DNA from: Zobellia barbeyronii
GTDB lineage: Bacteria; Bacteroidota; Bacteroidia; Flavobacteriales; Flavobacteriaceae
NCBI RefSeq assembly: GCF_018603515.1
Contig: NZ_JACATN010000002.1
Coordinates: 1-64,000, forward strand
DNA: 64,000 bases
Reading direction: 5' to 3'
The position numbers were made by a program, and so were the translations under genes. Below are positions 18,005 through 27,429 of this stretch, piece by piece. Position 1 is the first letter of the stretch; the number at the start of each line of letters is the position of its first letter. Under the pieces are notes generated by a model. The model did no database searches, had not been told where the DNA came from, and saw nothing but the letters and a program-made list of their open reading frames with translations.

Positions 18005-19108
18005 CTAAACTAATTCTTTTGAAGCTTTTGGATAATCTGTATATCCTTTTGTACCTGTTGTGTAAAAAGTGTCTTGATCCCATTCCGCTAGAGCCAAGTT
18101 ATTTTTAAAACGTTCTACTAAATCTGGATTAGAAATAAACGGCTTACCATAGGCTACCAAATCTGCATGGCCTTCTTCTATAACTTTGTTTCCTTTTTCC
18201 TGGTCAAATCCAGAGTTAATCATCAATGTTCCATTGTACAAGGGTCTAAAATGTTTTGCGATTTCTGTTACCGCAAAAGGAACTTTAGAAACATCTGTAA
18301 ACGGTTCTGAAAGATGCACGTATGCAAGATTATAATCGTTTAACTTTTTAATAATATATTCAAATGTGGGAATGGTTTCTTCATCTATACTTATACCGAA
18401 CATACCATCTAGTGAAGGATTAAAACGAGCGGCAATTTTCTCTTGGGGAATTACCTCTTTTATTGCATCTAGAACTTCAAAAAAGAAACAAGTTTTATTT
18501 TGAATACTTCCTCCGTATTCATCCGTTCTATTATTGGAACATCCATTAAAAAACTGGTGAAATAAATAACCATTAGATGAGTGTATTTCTACACCATCAA
18601 AACCTGCTTTTACAGCGTTGGCAGCTGCTTTTTGAAAATCCTTAACCGTAGTTTTTATTTCTTCCGTTGTCATTTCCTTAGGCGTAACCGTATCCTTAAA
18701 ACCTTCTGGCGTAAATGATTTTGCGTTAGGGTTTATAGCCGATGCCGATAAGGGTAATTTTCCATCATGAAAATCGGGATGGGATATACGTCCCACATGC
18801 CACAATTGGATAAAGATTTTTCCACCTTTATCATGCACGCGTTTGGTTACTTTTTTCCAACCGTCAACTTGCTCTTCTGAATAAATACCAGGTGTATGGA
18901 TATAACCTACAGCATCAGGTGAGACCTGCGAACCTTCTGTAATGATTAGACCCGCTGAAGCTCTTTGCTCGTAATATAAACCCTGTAAATCGTTAGTAGG
19001 AACATTACCCTCATTATCCGCTCTACTTCGCGTCATGGGAGCCATAACCACTCTATTATTGAGGTTAATATTTTTGTTATATGGTAATAATAATTGTTGT
19101 TTGCTCAT
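18005..19108 (-). CDS. Old yellow enzyme family alkene reductase (NemA-like)
   Basis: A 367-aa cytosolic FMN-dependent TIM-barrel enzyme that reduces activated alkenes (enones, nitro compounds) with NAD(P)H. Seen: NRVVMAPMTRSRA near residue 18 (FMN contacts), IITEGSQVSPDAVGY, FIQLWHVGRISHP, then HSSNGYLFHQFF (the family usually has HGANGYL.xQF; the substrate-binding His-x-x-Asn pair is kept, but GA is replaced by SS), followed by NNRTDEYGGS. The length is typical. The gene is monocistronic with a hairpin downstream. Exact substrate is unknown. Confidence 0.93.
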   Translation of the reverse strand: MSKQQLLLPYNKNINLNNRVVMAPMTRSRADNEGNVPTNDLQGLYYEQRASAGLIITEGSQVSPDAVGYIHTPGIYSEEQVDGWKKVTKRVHDKGGKIFIQLWHVGRISHPDFHDGKLPLSASAINPNAKSFTPEGFKDTVTPKEMTTEEIKTTVKDFQKAAANAVKAGFDGVEIHSSNGYLFHQFFNGCSNNRTDEYGGSIQNKTCFFFEVLDAIKEVIPQEKIAARFNPSLDGMFGISIDEETIPTFEYIIKKLNDYNLAYVHLSEPFTDVSKVPFAVTEIAKHFRPLYNGTLMINSGFDQEKGNKVIEEGHADLVAYGKPFISNPDLVERFKNNLALAEWDQDTFYTTGTKGYTDYPKASKELV

Positions 19109-19474
19109 GTTTGTACTCTTTTTAATTAATCTTATAATTGTTCCAAATACTTTTTAAAAGCAATGTATCTGATTTGTTATCTTACTTCTTCAACCTCAAA
19201 TTTATCTAAATGGGCATCTAGAGTATCTGACGCTCGTCATACCTGGTTGGTTATTTTTTTAAATAATGACAAGTGCATAGTCTTGCTTAACTGGTAGCAT
19301 CAATGAATTAAACAGAATTGGGTAGTCGTAATAACCTGTAAACCTATCAATCTATATCAATTTATTATTCACATTTTAGTTGTAGATATTGAGTATCAAT
19401 AGAGTGGGAGTTAGCTTATTTATTTATAATACTAAAGACCGTTGTTTTCACTTCAAACTTTCTTATAAAAACCG
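19109..19474. other. Intergenic region, nothing identified
   Basis: 366 bp between two minus-strand genes. I see no coding pattern, no strong hairpin and no repeat shared with the rest of the window. It should hold the minus-strand promoter of the old yellow enzyme gene. Confidence 0.4.
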
Positions 19475-20326
19475 CTATACTGTTTCCTCGTAGTTTGATT
19501 CAAAAATCCGGTATTTGAAAAGTCCTACAACCACAGCACCTCCAATTCCATTACCTAGTAGTGCCAGGAATAGAAACCAGAGGTAATCTAAAAAGGAAAT
19601 ACTATCAGAATGTAAAAAGGCTCCAAAGACTTCTATATTGCCTACAATACTGTGGTGAAACCCTCCAAAACCAATGACACCTGTTATCATAATTATAAGA
19701 ACAACACGAGTAAGGGAATTCATTGTACTGTTCAGCAACCATGTTAGTAGCCCCATTAACCAACCAGCAACAACAGCACTCAACAGGAGTACCCATGAAT
19801 CCTCACTAAGTACATGGCTACCAATTTCCACCATGGTTTCTTGATTAAAAAGATTAAGGTGAGGAGCAAGAATTCCTATAAAAAGTGCGAATATAATACC
19901 GCCTATGACATTGCCAAGAATGACTAAACCCCATATACGAAATAACTCCCAAACGCTACGCTGACCATTAAGAACAGGCAAAGCTAATACTGATGTCTGC
20001 TCAGTAAATAGAGCTGACTTCCCTAGTATAACGAGAATAAAACCAACTGGGTAAACTACAGCAAAAAGTTTGAAAATAATATTCGCATCCAAAGTACCAT
20101 TCAATAAATAATACAAAGCGCAGATAAGAAAATAACTAAAACCAATTTCTAGCCCAGCAATAACCGCACTAAGAAACATGGCTTTATTTTTTACCTTGAA
20201 TATCTCTTCTCCTTCATGTATAACACGACTAAGAATTTCGCTGTATTCATTACCACCCTTTACTTCATTGGATTTTTTTTCCAATTCCTTCTGGTGATCT
20301 TCCTGCTTTTTATTTTCTGTTTCCAT
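19475..20326 (-). CDS. Formate/nitrite transporter (FNT) family protein
   Basis: A 283-aa inner-membrane channel. The N-terminal 45 residues are hydrophilic and charged (longer than in FocA). Six hydrophobic segments follow, with the FNT pattern of broken helices: LSAVIAGLEIGFSYF in helix 1, WGLVILGNVIGG in the middle, and GFGGFHHSIVGNIEVF, where HHSIVGN contains the pore His region of the family (usually hNsIAnM/hcvANm). The family exports or imports formate, nitrite, hydrosulfide and small monocarboxylates. The substrate cannot be read here. Bacteroidetes proteins of this subgroup often lie with stress genes; the only close neighbour is the small hypothetical gene 132 bp upstream. Confidence 0.88.
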   Translation of the reverse strand: METENKKQEDHQKELEKKSNEVKGGNEYSEILSRVIHEGEEIFKVKNKAMFLSAVIAGLEIGFSYFLICALYYLLNGTLDANIIFKLFAVVYPVGFILVILGKSALFTEQTSVLALPVLNGQRSVWELFRIWGLVILGNVIGGIIFALFIGILAPHLNLFNQETMVEIGSHVLSEDSWVLLLSAVVAGWLMGLLTWLLNSTMNSLTRVVLIIMITGVIGFGGFHHSIVGNIEVFGAFLHSDSISFLDYLWFLFLALLGNGIGGAVVVGLFKYRIFESNYEETV

Positions 20327-20458
20327 GCTTTAGTCGTTGCCTTTATAATACTAAAATTTAATGTTAAAGCTCATTAAAAGGCTATGGAGCTAATTAGGAA
20401 GGGCTATAGTAAGCTAAAACAACAATAGCTATTAAAGTTTCACCATTAATTTATGCTT

Positions 20459-20824
20459 TTACCCAGTTGTAGGCCAGCTCATAATTTCATCGTGAATCTC
20501 CTGTGATGTGCTATTTCTACTTTTTGCTATACTGTCAATTATAGAGTAGAAACTTCCTTTTTTATACACAGAATCTGCAACTTCTAAATCTGGATAATGT
20601 GAAAGATATTCATCCCGAACTGCCAGCCATTTCTCTTCTAACTGTGGGTGATATTCCGTTATATTAACTCCACCGTTATTAACGGGCTTTCCAACATTTT
20701 TAGTTGATTTAGTATTGGTTTCCTCATTGTACTCATCTTGACTCAGGCCATGATTTTGAGGGACGTCATTTTCCAAACCTTGAAAAGGTTTGTCTTTATC
20801 TAATCTTTTATTTTCTGTAATCAT
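20459..20824 (-). CDS. Small hydrophilic protein, unknown function
   Basis: A 121-aa protein with no signal peptide or membrane segment. Residues 1-50 are polar and disordered-looking; residues 55-121 are a compact helical domain with EEKWLAVRDEYLSHYPDLE and a terminal EIHDEIMSWP. I do not recognise a named family. The upstream FNT transporter gene reads in the same direction 132 bp downstream, so the two could be co-transcribed. A stress-protein role (as for CsbD-like small proteins) is only a guess. Confidence 0.65.
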   Translation of the reverse strand: MITENKRLDKDKPFQGLENDVPQNHGLSQDEYNEETNTKSTKNVGKPVNNGGVNITEYHPQLEEKWLAVRDEYLSHYPDLEVADSVYKKGSFYSIIDSIAKSRNSTSQEIHDEIMSWPTTG

Positions 20825-20971
20825 CTGATACGTTTTAGATTCATCTTTTAATAATGATTAAAGTTAGGAATTGGTCAGTATCCTGTTTGCTCAAACGATG
20901 TTTTAACTAACTTTAAAAACATAAATTGAATTACCTGCCCCTTTGAAGATTTTAACAGAGAATTAATTATC

Positions 20972-22057
20972 ATGAAACAACCCTGTCCTACAATCAAATT
21001 GAAATTAAAAAAGATGCTTATGATGCTGATTATATTTTCGGCAACTACTTGTTTTTCAAACTCACTGGTTACAAACGATACCTTAAATTCTAAGGAGGAG
21101 TTAAAATATGTAGTTTTTAAATTAGATGATTTACAAGAAAGAAATTGGAGACAGTTTAAATCAATTACGGATATAATTATTGAAAAAGATGTTACCGCAG
21201 ATATAGGGATATTTCCTTTGTCCGTTCATCTTGGTGATATGGAATACATGGCTTATGTTCAGAGCCTGATAGATGACCCTAAACATTTTCAGCTTTTTAT
21301 GCACGGGTATACAGGGACACCTAAAGAATTTTTTGATTCGGATTATGACACACAGTTAGAGCATTTTTATTTAGCTAGAACTGCTATGTTAATGAAATAT
21401 GATTATATAATGCGGGTATATTCCTATCACCACTATGGAGTAAATGAACATACTATCAAGATAATTAATGAAGACCCTTTTATGAGATGGGTGGTTTGGA
21501 AAACTGATTATAATTATCTTCCTGAAAAGCAAGGTCTAGCTACGATGGATATACGTATGGAAGGTGTTGGGAAACCTGATTACGGAAATGTATCTTTCAA
21601 AAGTTACTTGGCAAATTGGGAGAAATATGATGCCGATTCGCATTCATACATTGTGTTGAATGGTCATCCTGCAGCATACACAACAGATTCCAAGAAAAAT
21701 GACCTAAAGAAGATTGCAGATGACCTTCTGAAGAAAGGTTTCACTTTTACTCATTTGACTGATTATAGACTTATGCTTGAAGGCCATTCCACTGATAAAA
21801 CAGCACCATCTATTCCTCAAGGTCTGGAAGTTTCAAGAAAAGATGATTTGCATGTTACGCTTAATTGGAATACTTCTAAGGATGCGGAAAGTGGTATTGA
21901 TTGCTATAAAATATATAGGGATGGTGTTTGTATTAATTTATCTGCAACACCGAGCTATACAGATAAGATAGCCGGCGCCCATAATTATCAGATTGCGGCT
22001 GTTAATAAAAATGATTTAGTATCAGAAAAATCATTGATATGTAAGACTTCTCTTTGA
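20972..22057 (+). CDS. Polysaccharide-deacetylase-like exported protein with fibronectin III domain
   Basis: A 361-aa protein. The signal peptide spans about 1-28 (hydrophobic MLMMLIIFSATTCFS). The body opens with VVFKLDDLQERN, resembling the first Asp motif of the polysaccharide deacetylase (NodB-homology/DUF2334) fold. It continues with a second motif FQLFMHGYTG (His) and VYSYHHYGVNEHT, and then IVLNGHPAAYT. A short fibronectin III-like domain (about 275-361: PSIPQGLEVS...LNWNTS..ESGIDCYKIYRDG) follows. Function inferred: periplasmic or secreted deacetylase acting on a sugar polymer. The sulfatase gene follows on the same strand after 90 bp. Confidence 0.65.
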   Translation: MKQPCPTIKLKLKKMLMMLIIFSATTCFSNSLVTNDTLNSKEELKYVVFKLDDLQERNWRQFKSITDIIIEKDVTADIGIFPLSVHLGDMEYMAYVQSLIDDPKHFQLFMHGYTGTPKEFFDSDYDTQLEHFYLARTAMLMKYDYIMRVYSYHHYGVNEHTIKIINEDPFMRWVVWKTDYNYLPEKQGLATMDIRMEGVGKPDYGNVSFKSYLANWEKYDADSHSYIVLNGHPAAYTTDSKKNDLKKIADDLLKKGFTFTHLTDYRLMLEGHSTDKTAPSIPQGLEVSRKDDLHVTLNWNTSKDAESGIDCYKIYRDGVCINLSATPSYTDKIAGAHNYQIAAVNKNDLVSEKSLICKTSL

Positions 22058-22147
22058 ACCGGAAAACATTTTAGATGAGATACTTCTAATTAGGATATAG
22101 AAAACATTTAATCTTAATTTCTCTTAAATCAATTAATAAAAAAACTT

Positions 22148-23686
22148 ATGAAATCAATAAGAACAAGACACGAGTACTTTATAATTATGGTTTTAATAGC
22201 GGTTTTAAACTTTTCATGTGTTAACAATAAACAAATTCAAGAGCCGAAAAAGCAACCTAACATTTTATGGCTCTTTTTAGAGGATACCGCACCGCTTTTA
22301 GGAGCCTACGGCACTACAATTATTTCAACACCTCATATTGATAGTCTTGCTAAGCAAGGGGTTATTTACACAAATGCATTTATGCCTGCTCCGGTATGTT
22401 CAGCAAGTCGGTCTAGTATTATCACAGGGGTTATGTCAACAACTACAGGCACACAAAACCACCATAGTTCTAGAACAAAAGAATCTGCCATTTACTTACC
22501 GGAAAATTTAAAAACAGTTCCTGAACTCTTTAAAAAAGCAGGGTATTTCACCTTTAATAACGGTAAAGATGACTACAACTTTGCTTATGATAGAAAAGAG
22601 CTATATAATCAAAAATATAAATTGCACCCATTATATGGTAAAAGTGGTGTGCATATAGAATTGGCTGCTTTAAAAAAAGAACAACCCTTCTTTGGACAAA
22701 TACAATTGTATGGCGGAAAAGAAATCTTTTCAGATAGTTTCAAAGACAACATTAAAACCCCAGTTGACAGATCAAAAATAGAACTCCCTCCTTATCTACC
22801 CAATCACCCTGCAATTGTGGAAGAGTATGCAAATCATTTAGATGCAATTCAAATAACCGATGAAAAAATAGGGGGGATTATCAAAAATTTAAAGGATAAT
22901 GGATTACTCGAAAATACGGTAATTTTCTTTTTTTCTGATCATGGTATGCGAATGACAAGAAACAAACAATTTCTTTACGATGGAGGTTTGCATGTACCTT
23001 TAATTATTGCCGATTTTACTAAAAAGATAAAGAATTTGCCTTCCGCTAAGGTAAATGATGACTTAGTAAGTGGGCTTGACTTAGGAACAAGTTCTTTAGC
23101 TCTGGCCGATATTCAAGTGCCTACTTATATGGAAGGTAAGAATATCTTTAGCGAATCTAATAAAAGAGATTACGTTATTTCAACCCGTGATCGCTGTGAT
23201 TTTACCATTGATAGAATTCGTTCGGTACGGTCAATAAAATACAAGTATATCCGCAACTTCATGACAGACAGACCCTATACGCAACCAACTTATATGGATT
23301 TTGACGGTATAGAGTTTGTAAAAGTAATGCACCAATTACACAGGGATAAAAAATTGAACGTGATTCAAGATCGGTTCATGTCCAATGAACGTCCTGAGGA
23401 AGAATTATATAATTTGATAGAGGATCCTTTTGAATTAATTAACCTTGCTTCAAATCCAGGTTATAGTGATGTACGAGAAAAATATGCGGGTATTTTGAAT
23501 GATTGGATTATCAAGACTGATGATCAAGGCCAGTACCCTGAAGATGAAGAAAACTTAAAACTGATGCTGGGTATATGGGGCGAACATGCCGTCAATACTG
23601 AATATGATGCTTTAAGAAAAAAATATCCAACTCTAGAAGGCTCTTTAACCTATTTAAAAAGTGAGCCTTTCCAATTAATAGATTAA
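22148..23686 (+). CDS. Family S1 sulfatase, lipoprotein
   Basis: A 512-aa formylglycine-dependent sulfatase. A lipoprotein signal ends LNFSC near residue 24. NILWLFLEDTAP holds the metal-binding Asp region. The activation motif is CSASRSSIITG (residues about 83-93), i.e. C-x-A-S-R rather than the textbook C-x-P-S-R, which is common in Bacteroidetes S1 enzymes; the Cys is converted to formylglycine. FFFSDHGMRM is the second metal-site motif (DHG). The C-terminal ELYNLIEDPFELINLASNP is the usual sulfatase ending. It removes sulfate esters from a polysaccharide, most likely a marine algal one given the neighbours. It probably forms a transcription unit with the deacetylase-like gene. Confidence 0.92.
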   Translation: MKSIRTRHEYFIIMVLIAVLNFSCVNNKQIQEPKKQPNILWLFLEDTAPLLGAYGTTIISTPHIDSLAKQGVIYTNAFMPAPVCSASRSSIITGVMSTTTGTQNHHSSRTKESAIYLPENLKTVPELFKKAGYFTFNNGKDDYNFAYDRKELYNQKYKLHPLYGKSGVHIELAALKKEQPFFGQIQLYGGKEIFSDSFKDNIKTPVDRSKIELPPYLPNHPAIVEEYANHLDAIQITDEKIGGIIKNLKDNGLLENTVIFFFSDHGMRMTRNKQFLYDGGLHVPLIIADFTKKIKNLPSAKVNDDLVSGLDLGTSSLALADIQVPTYMEGKNIFSESNKRDYVISTRDRCDFTIDRIRSVRSIKYKYIRNFMTDRPYTQPTYMDFDGIEFVKVMHQLHRDKKLNVIQDRFMSNERPEEELYNLIEDPFELINLASNPGYSDVREKYAGILNDWIIKTDDQGQYPEDEENLKLMLGIWGEHAVNTEYDALRKKYPTLEGSLTYLKSEPFQLID

Positions 23687-23998
23687 CTCTAGTTTGTAAT
23701 ATAACCTGAGAGGCTGTTATCAATTATTAGATCCGCTGTGATATTTTACATTATTAAATTAGAGCTTATAGGTATGCGTTTAGTTTAAAGGAAAATTTGG
23801 AGAGAAGTGAAATGTATATGGAACGACCCTTTAAATACTATGATAACAAGTATAGCAAACCATGAATTCATCAATAAAGAAATTGCTTATCTAAATAATT
23901 TTTATACTTTTATCATACAGAAGTTTTAGTAGTATTTTATTGCAGGCTTATTTTTCATCATAAGGAAGAAATTGGAAAAATAAGTTTACTTCTTACAG
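23687..23998. other. Intergenic / leader region
   Basis: About 310 bp after the sulfatase, AT-rich, no supported gene. Together with the hairpin at 23999-24057 it probably forms the 5' leader of the next operon. No hairpin with a T run close to the sulfatase stop was seen. Confidence 0.4.
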
Positions 23999-24057
23999 AA
24001 AGTCTCTGTATACCTTAATTAGTTAATAGCTAATTGGTATGCAGAGACTTTTTTTTT
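23999..24057 (+). terminator. Strong intrinsic terminator / attenuator directly before an operon
   Basis: AAGTCTCTGTATACC..AATTAG pairs with CTAATTGGTATGCAGAGACTT (24000-24050), then a run of nine or so T. It lies 31 bp before the ATG of the cyclodeaminase-like gene and 310 bp after the sulfatase. It may terminate the sulfatase transcript or act as an attenuator in the leader of the downstream operon. Confidence 0.75.
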
Positions 24058-24088
24058 GCGCAAAAAACTAAATAGAAAAACAAAGATT

Positions 24089-25039
24089 ATGACAACAGTT
24101 ATTCATTTAAAAGAAATTAAAGCCTTGTTAAAGCACACCGATGTTGTCACTGCTATGGAAGAAGGGTTTATTCAATATAGCAACGGAAACACAGTGGTAC
24201 CTCCGGTTGGAGAATTGTTATTCGAAGACCCAAAAGGAGATGCCCATATTAAGTATGGCTACATTAAAAACGAGGCGTATTATGTCATTAAAATTGCTTC
24301 TGGTTTTTATGACAATGCCAAACTGGGAATCCCTTCTAGTCAAGGGTTAATGCTATTATTCGACCAGAAAACAGGAGTGCCCAAAGCAGTGTTGCTAGAT
24401 GAAGGTTACTTAACAGATATCCGCACAGCTGCTGCTGGTGCTTTAGCGGCAAAGTATTTCGCCCCGAAAGAGATAAAAGCGATCGGAATTGTGGGTACGG
24501 GAATACAAGCAAAATTACAATTGCAGTACCTTCAAAAATATACGCCATGCACCACTGTTTGGATTTGGGGACGTTCCAAAGAAAAGGCTGCAAAATTCGC
24601 CAATGAACTAGGTGCTGATTTTGATGTTCATATTGCCGACAGCACTACAGAACTTGCAAAACATTGCAACTTGATTGTAACTACAACACCATCAGAACAG
24701 GCTTTACTAAAAGCATCGGACATTCAAAAAGGGACACATATTACTGCGGTAGGTTCAGATACAGAACACAAACAAGAATTAGAGAGCGAGTTGCTTAAAA
24801 AGGCAGACATCGTTATCTCGGACAGTATTCCGCAAAGTAAAAGTAGGGGTGAGGTCTATAGGGCTACGCAAGATGGTAAAATTACCGAAGACGATATTGT
24901 TGAATTGGGTACTGCGATTCAAGATAAAAAATTACAACGCACCAATGACGACCAGATTACAATTGTCGATTTAACAGGTGTTGCAGTACAAGATATTATG
25001 ATAACCGAAGCTGTGTATACTGCGTATTTAAAAAAATAA
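24089..25039 (+). CDS. Ornithine cyclodeaminase / mu-crystallin family protein
   Basis: A 316-aa NAD(P)-dependent enzyme of the OCD/mu-crystallin superfamily. Seen: VVPPVGELLF and HIKYGYIKN.AYYVIKIASGFYDN near residues 40-80 (substrate Lys region), LDEGYLTDIRTAAAGALAAKYFAP (residues about 110-135), GIVGTGIQAKLQLQYL (Rossmann GxGxQA), VDLTGVAVQDI near the end. Members deaminate ornithine, reduce cyclic ketimines or make opine-like N-substituted amino acids (SbnB type), so activity needs context. ATG 24089 is chosen because the in-frame TTG 24056 lies in the terminator T run. The stop is 3 bp from the next start, so it is the first gene of a tight three-gene operon. Confidence 0.85.
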   Translation: MTTVIHLKEIKALLKHTDVVTAMEEGFIQYSNGNTVVPPVGELLFEDPKGDAHIKYGYIKNEAYYVIKIASGFYDNAKLGIPSSQGLMLLFDQKTGVPKAVLLDEGYLTDIRTAAAGALAAKYFAPKEIKAIGIVGTGIQAKLQLQYLQKYTPCTTVWIWGRSKEKAAKFANELGADFDVHIADSTTELAKHCNLIVTTTPSEQALLKASDIQKGTHITAVGSDTEHKQELESELLKKADIVISDSIPQSKSRGEVYRATQDGKITEDDIVELGTAIQDKKLQRTNDDQITIVDLTGVAVQDIMITEAVYTAYLKK

Positions 25040-25042
25040 ATT

Positions 25043-26494
25043 ATGATTCAATTTGTTAGTAACAAAGGAGGAGGGAAGCCAGTTGATTTTGAAACTGCCA
25101 TCTTAGATGGTTTTGCTTCAGATGGCGGTTTGTATGTTCCAGATACCTTACCGAACATCACCAAAAAACAACTAAGTGCTTGGAAAGGATTGTCTTATGT
25201 TGCACTCGCTTTTGAGATTCTTTCGCTTTTTATTGATCGCTCTATTGTTTCGGAAAGCGAATTAAAAAACATTCTTGAAACGGCGTATGCACCTTTTGAG
25301 AAAAAAGAGACCATTCCGTTTTATCCTTTAAAAACAAGAAAGGACACCTATATTATGGAGTTGTTTCACGGTCCGACAATATCGTTTAAAGACGTGGGAC
25401 TCGCTTTTTTGGTGAATCTGGTGAACTTCTTTCTTGAACGAAAAAATGAGCACCTAACGCTTGTTGTTGCGACCACAGGAGATACAGGTCCGGCAACTGC
25501 TTACTATACAGCAGGGAAATCGAACTTAGATGCTTGGGTGTTATATCCGAAAGGATTAATTACCGAAGAACAAGAACGCCAAATGACCACCTTGCAAGAT
25601 GCAAATGTGCATCCGGTTGGGGTGTCTAATTGCCCAGATGGTGCAGATGATCTAGATCTTGTAATTGCTAAATTATATGCGGACAAACGTTTTAAAGACA
25701 AACTAAAATTATCTAGTGTAAATTCCATTAATTGGGGACGTGTAATGATGCAAACGGTTCATTATTTCTATGGCTACTTACAGGTTGTAGATACGATTGG
25801 AGAGAAAATAAATATGTCCGTCCCATCTGGTGCTTTCGGTAATTTATGTGCAGGAGGCATTGCACGAGAAATGGGATTACCCATCAAGTATTTTGTAGTT
25901 GCCAATAATACAAATGCTTGTTTACATCGTGTTTTTTCTGAAGGTCGGTTTTCAAAGGAAGAAATCATCGAAACGCCTTCATCTGCCATAGATATTTTAG
26001 TGCCTTCTAATTTTTGGAGGTTCTTGTATTTCAGAAATGAAAAAAACACCGAGAATATTAAAAAGTGGGTAGATCAGTTTAAAGCCACAGGCTCCGTTAC
26101 TTTTGATAAGCAGACTTTTGAGAGCTATTCTAAAGGGTTTAAATCTTATAGTGCAACGGACAAACAAACCTTAGATATCATTAATGAGCTGTATACTAAC
26201 GAGGACTATTTATTAGATCCACATGGTGCGGTAGCAGTAGTAGCGGCAGATAATCTTAAAACGGAACTAGGTGATGAGAAATTAATCTGTTTCGCTACGG
26301 CGCATCCATCAAAATTTCCAGAAATAATAAAAAAAGCATTACAAACAAGCGTATTGCCAAAAGCCGCTACGCATAGTAGTGTAGAAACTGCCAAGCAACT
26401 TTGTGAGAAGGTGTATTTGTGTGATTACGCGCATGTAGAAAATGCCCTTATGCATGCCATGGAAACGAATTGGGACTTAATAAAAGGAAAGTAA
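25043..26494 (+). CDS. Threonine synthase-like PLP enzyme
   Basis: A 483-aa fold-type II PLP enzyme. The N-terminal threonine-synthase domain (MIQFVSNKGGGKPVDFETAILDG, FASDGGLYVP) is followed by LFHGPTISFKDVG with the PLP lysine near residue 115 (the family motif is FHGPTxAFKD). The phosphate-binding region reads VVATTGDTGPA (usually T.GDTG.AA), then PSGAFGNLCAG and ATAHPSKFPEII near the end. The features match the longer ThrC class. Canonical ThrC converts O-phosphohomoserine to threonine. Here it sits between an OCD-family enzyme and a homoserine-kinase-II-like kinase, which could supply its phosphorylated substrate. It may be a second, specialised ThrC. Confidence 0.88.
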   Translation: MIQFVSNKGGGKPVDFETAILDGFASDGGLYVPDTLPNITKKQLSAWKGLSYVALAFEILSLFIDRSIVSESELKNILETAYAPFEKKETIPFYPLKTRKDTYIMELFHGPTISFKDVGLAFLVNLVNFFLERKNEHLTLVVATTGDTGPATAYYTAGKSNLDAWVLYPKGLITEEQERQMTTLQDANVHPVGVSNCPDGADDLDLVIAKLYADKRFKDKLKLSSVNSINWGRVMMQTVHYFYGYLQVVDTIGEKINMSVPSGAFGNLCAGGIAREMGLPIKYFVVANNTNACLHRVFSEGRFSKEEIIETPSSAIDILVPSNFWRFLYFRNEKNTENIKKWVDQFKATGSVTFDKQTFESYSKGFKSYSATDKQTLDIINELYTNEDYLLDPHGAVAVVAADNLKTELGDEKLICFATAHPSKFPEIIKKALQTSVLPKAATHSSVETAKQLCEKVYLCDYAHVENALMHAMETNWDLIKGK

Positions 26495-26495
26495 T

Positions 26496-27428
26496 ATGAC
26501 ACATACTAAAGTTATTACCGATTTAGATATGGAACGTATTTTAGTTCCTTATGGCATTAAAATGGTGTCCTATAAAATGTTAAGTGGTGGCTCGGCAAAT
26601 ACAAACTATTTGATACGTACAGAAGACAACGCTTTTGTATTGACCATCTGTGATGAAAAGTCTATTGAAGAGACGGGGAAACTAGCTTCTTTATTGGAGT
26701 ACTTAAAACAGCACAAGTTTTCGACTTCTGAGCTGATACAAACCACAACCGAAGCATTAACTACTACCTGGAATTCGAAACCAGTGATGCTTAAAGGGTT
26801 TATTGAAGGTTATATTGCCAAAGATATATCAGAAGACTTGTTACTATATTTAGGCAAGGAACTAGCACAATTACATCAAATAAAAGCACCTGATTTTATC
26901 CCAAGAGAAATCGCATTTGGACTACAACATTTTGATGACGTAAAAGTCTACGCTCCGGATTCCTCATTTTACAAGTGGCTAAAAACTACACAGCATTATA
27001 TTGAGAATCATATCAACTCAGATTTACCTAAAGCATTGATCCATAGTGATATTTTTAATAGTAATATCATTGTCGATCAAGAAAGGAAACAAGCGACTAT
27101 CATGGACTTTGAAGAAGCGTGCTATTATTATCGCGTATTCGATATTGGTATGATGATTATTGGTACGTGCAGTAATAAAACCACCATCAATTTAGATAAA
27201 GTAGCTAATTTATTGAAAGGATATCGGCAAGAAATTCAACTTCTAGAAATAGAGAAAAAAGCACTGAAAGCATTTACGATTTACGCAGCAACCGCTACAG
27301 CGTATTGGCGACATCAGAATTTCAATTACGTTAACTTCAACCCTGAAATGAAAAATCGTTATCTAGAGATGAAAAATCTGGCAGATTATGTTATGAACTT
27401 GCCAGACAATTTTTTATTTGAAGACTAA
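26496..27428 (+). CDS. Homoserine kinase type II-like phosphotransferase (APH fold)
   Basis: A 310-aa kinase of the aminoglycoside phosphotransferase/choline kinase fold. Seen: LSGGSANTNYLIRT (nucleotide loop, about 30-43), FVLTICDEKS (the usual beta-3 Lys is replaced by Thr in VLT, though K elsewhere may serve), GKELAQLHQI, LIHSDIFNSNIIVD (the HxDxxxxN catalytic loop, with D near residue 185), IMDFEEACYYYRVFDIGM (the metal-binding D). This is the ThrB2-like family; hydroxylysine and ethanolamine kinases share the fold. It starts 1 bp after the ThrC-like stop, so the two are co-translated. The downstream histidine kinase gene is convergent, only 1 bp away. Confidence 0.82.
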   Translation: MTHTKVITDLDMERILVPYGIKMVSYKMLSGGSANTNYLIRTEDNAFVLTICDEKSIEETGKLASLLEYLKQHKFSTSELIQTTTEALTTTWNSKPVMLKGFIEGYIAKDISEDLLLYLGKELAQLHQIKAPDFIPREIAFGLQHFDDVKVYAPDSSFYKWLKTTQHYIENHINSDLPKALIHSDIFNSNIIVDQERKQATIMDFEEACYYYRVFDIGMMIIGTCSNKTTINLDKVANLLKGYRQEIQLLEIEKKALKAFTIYAATATAYWRHQNFNYVNFNPEMKNRYLEMKNLADYVMNLPDNFLFED

Positions 27429-27429
27429 A

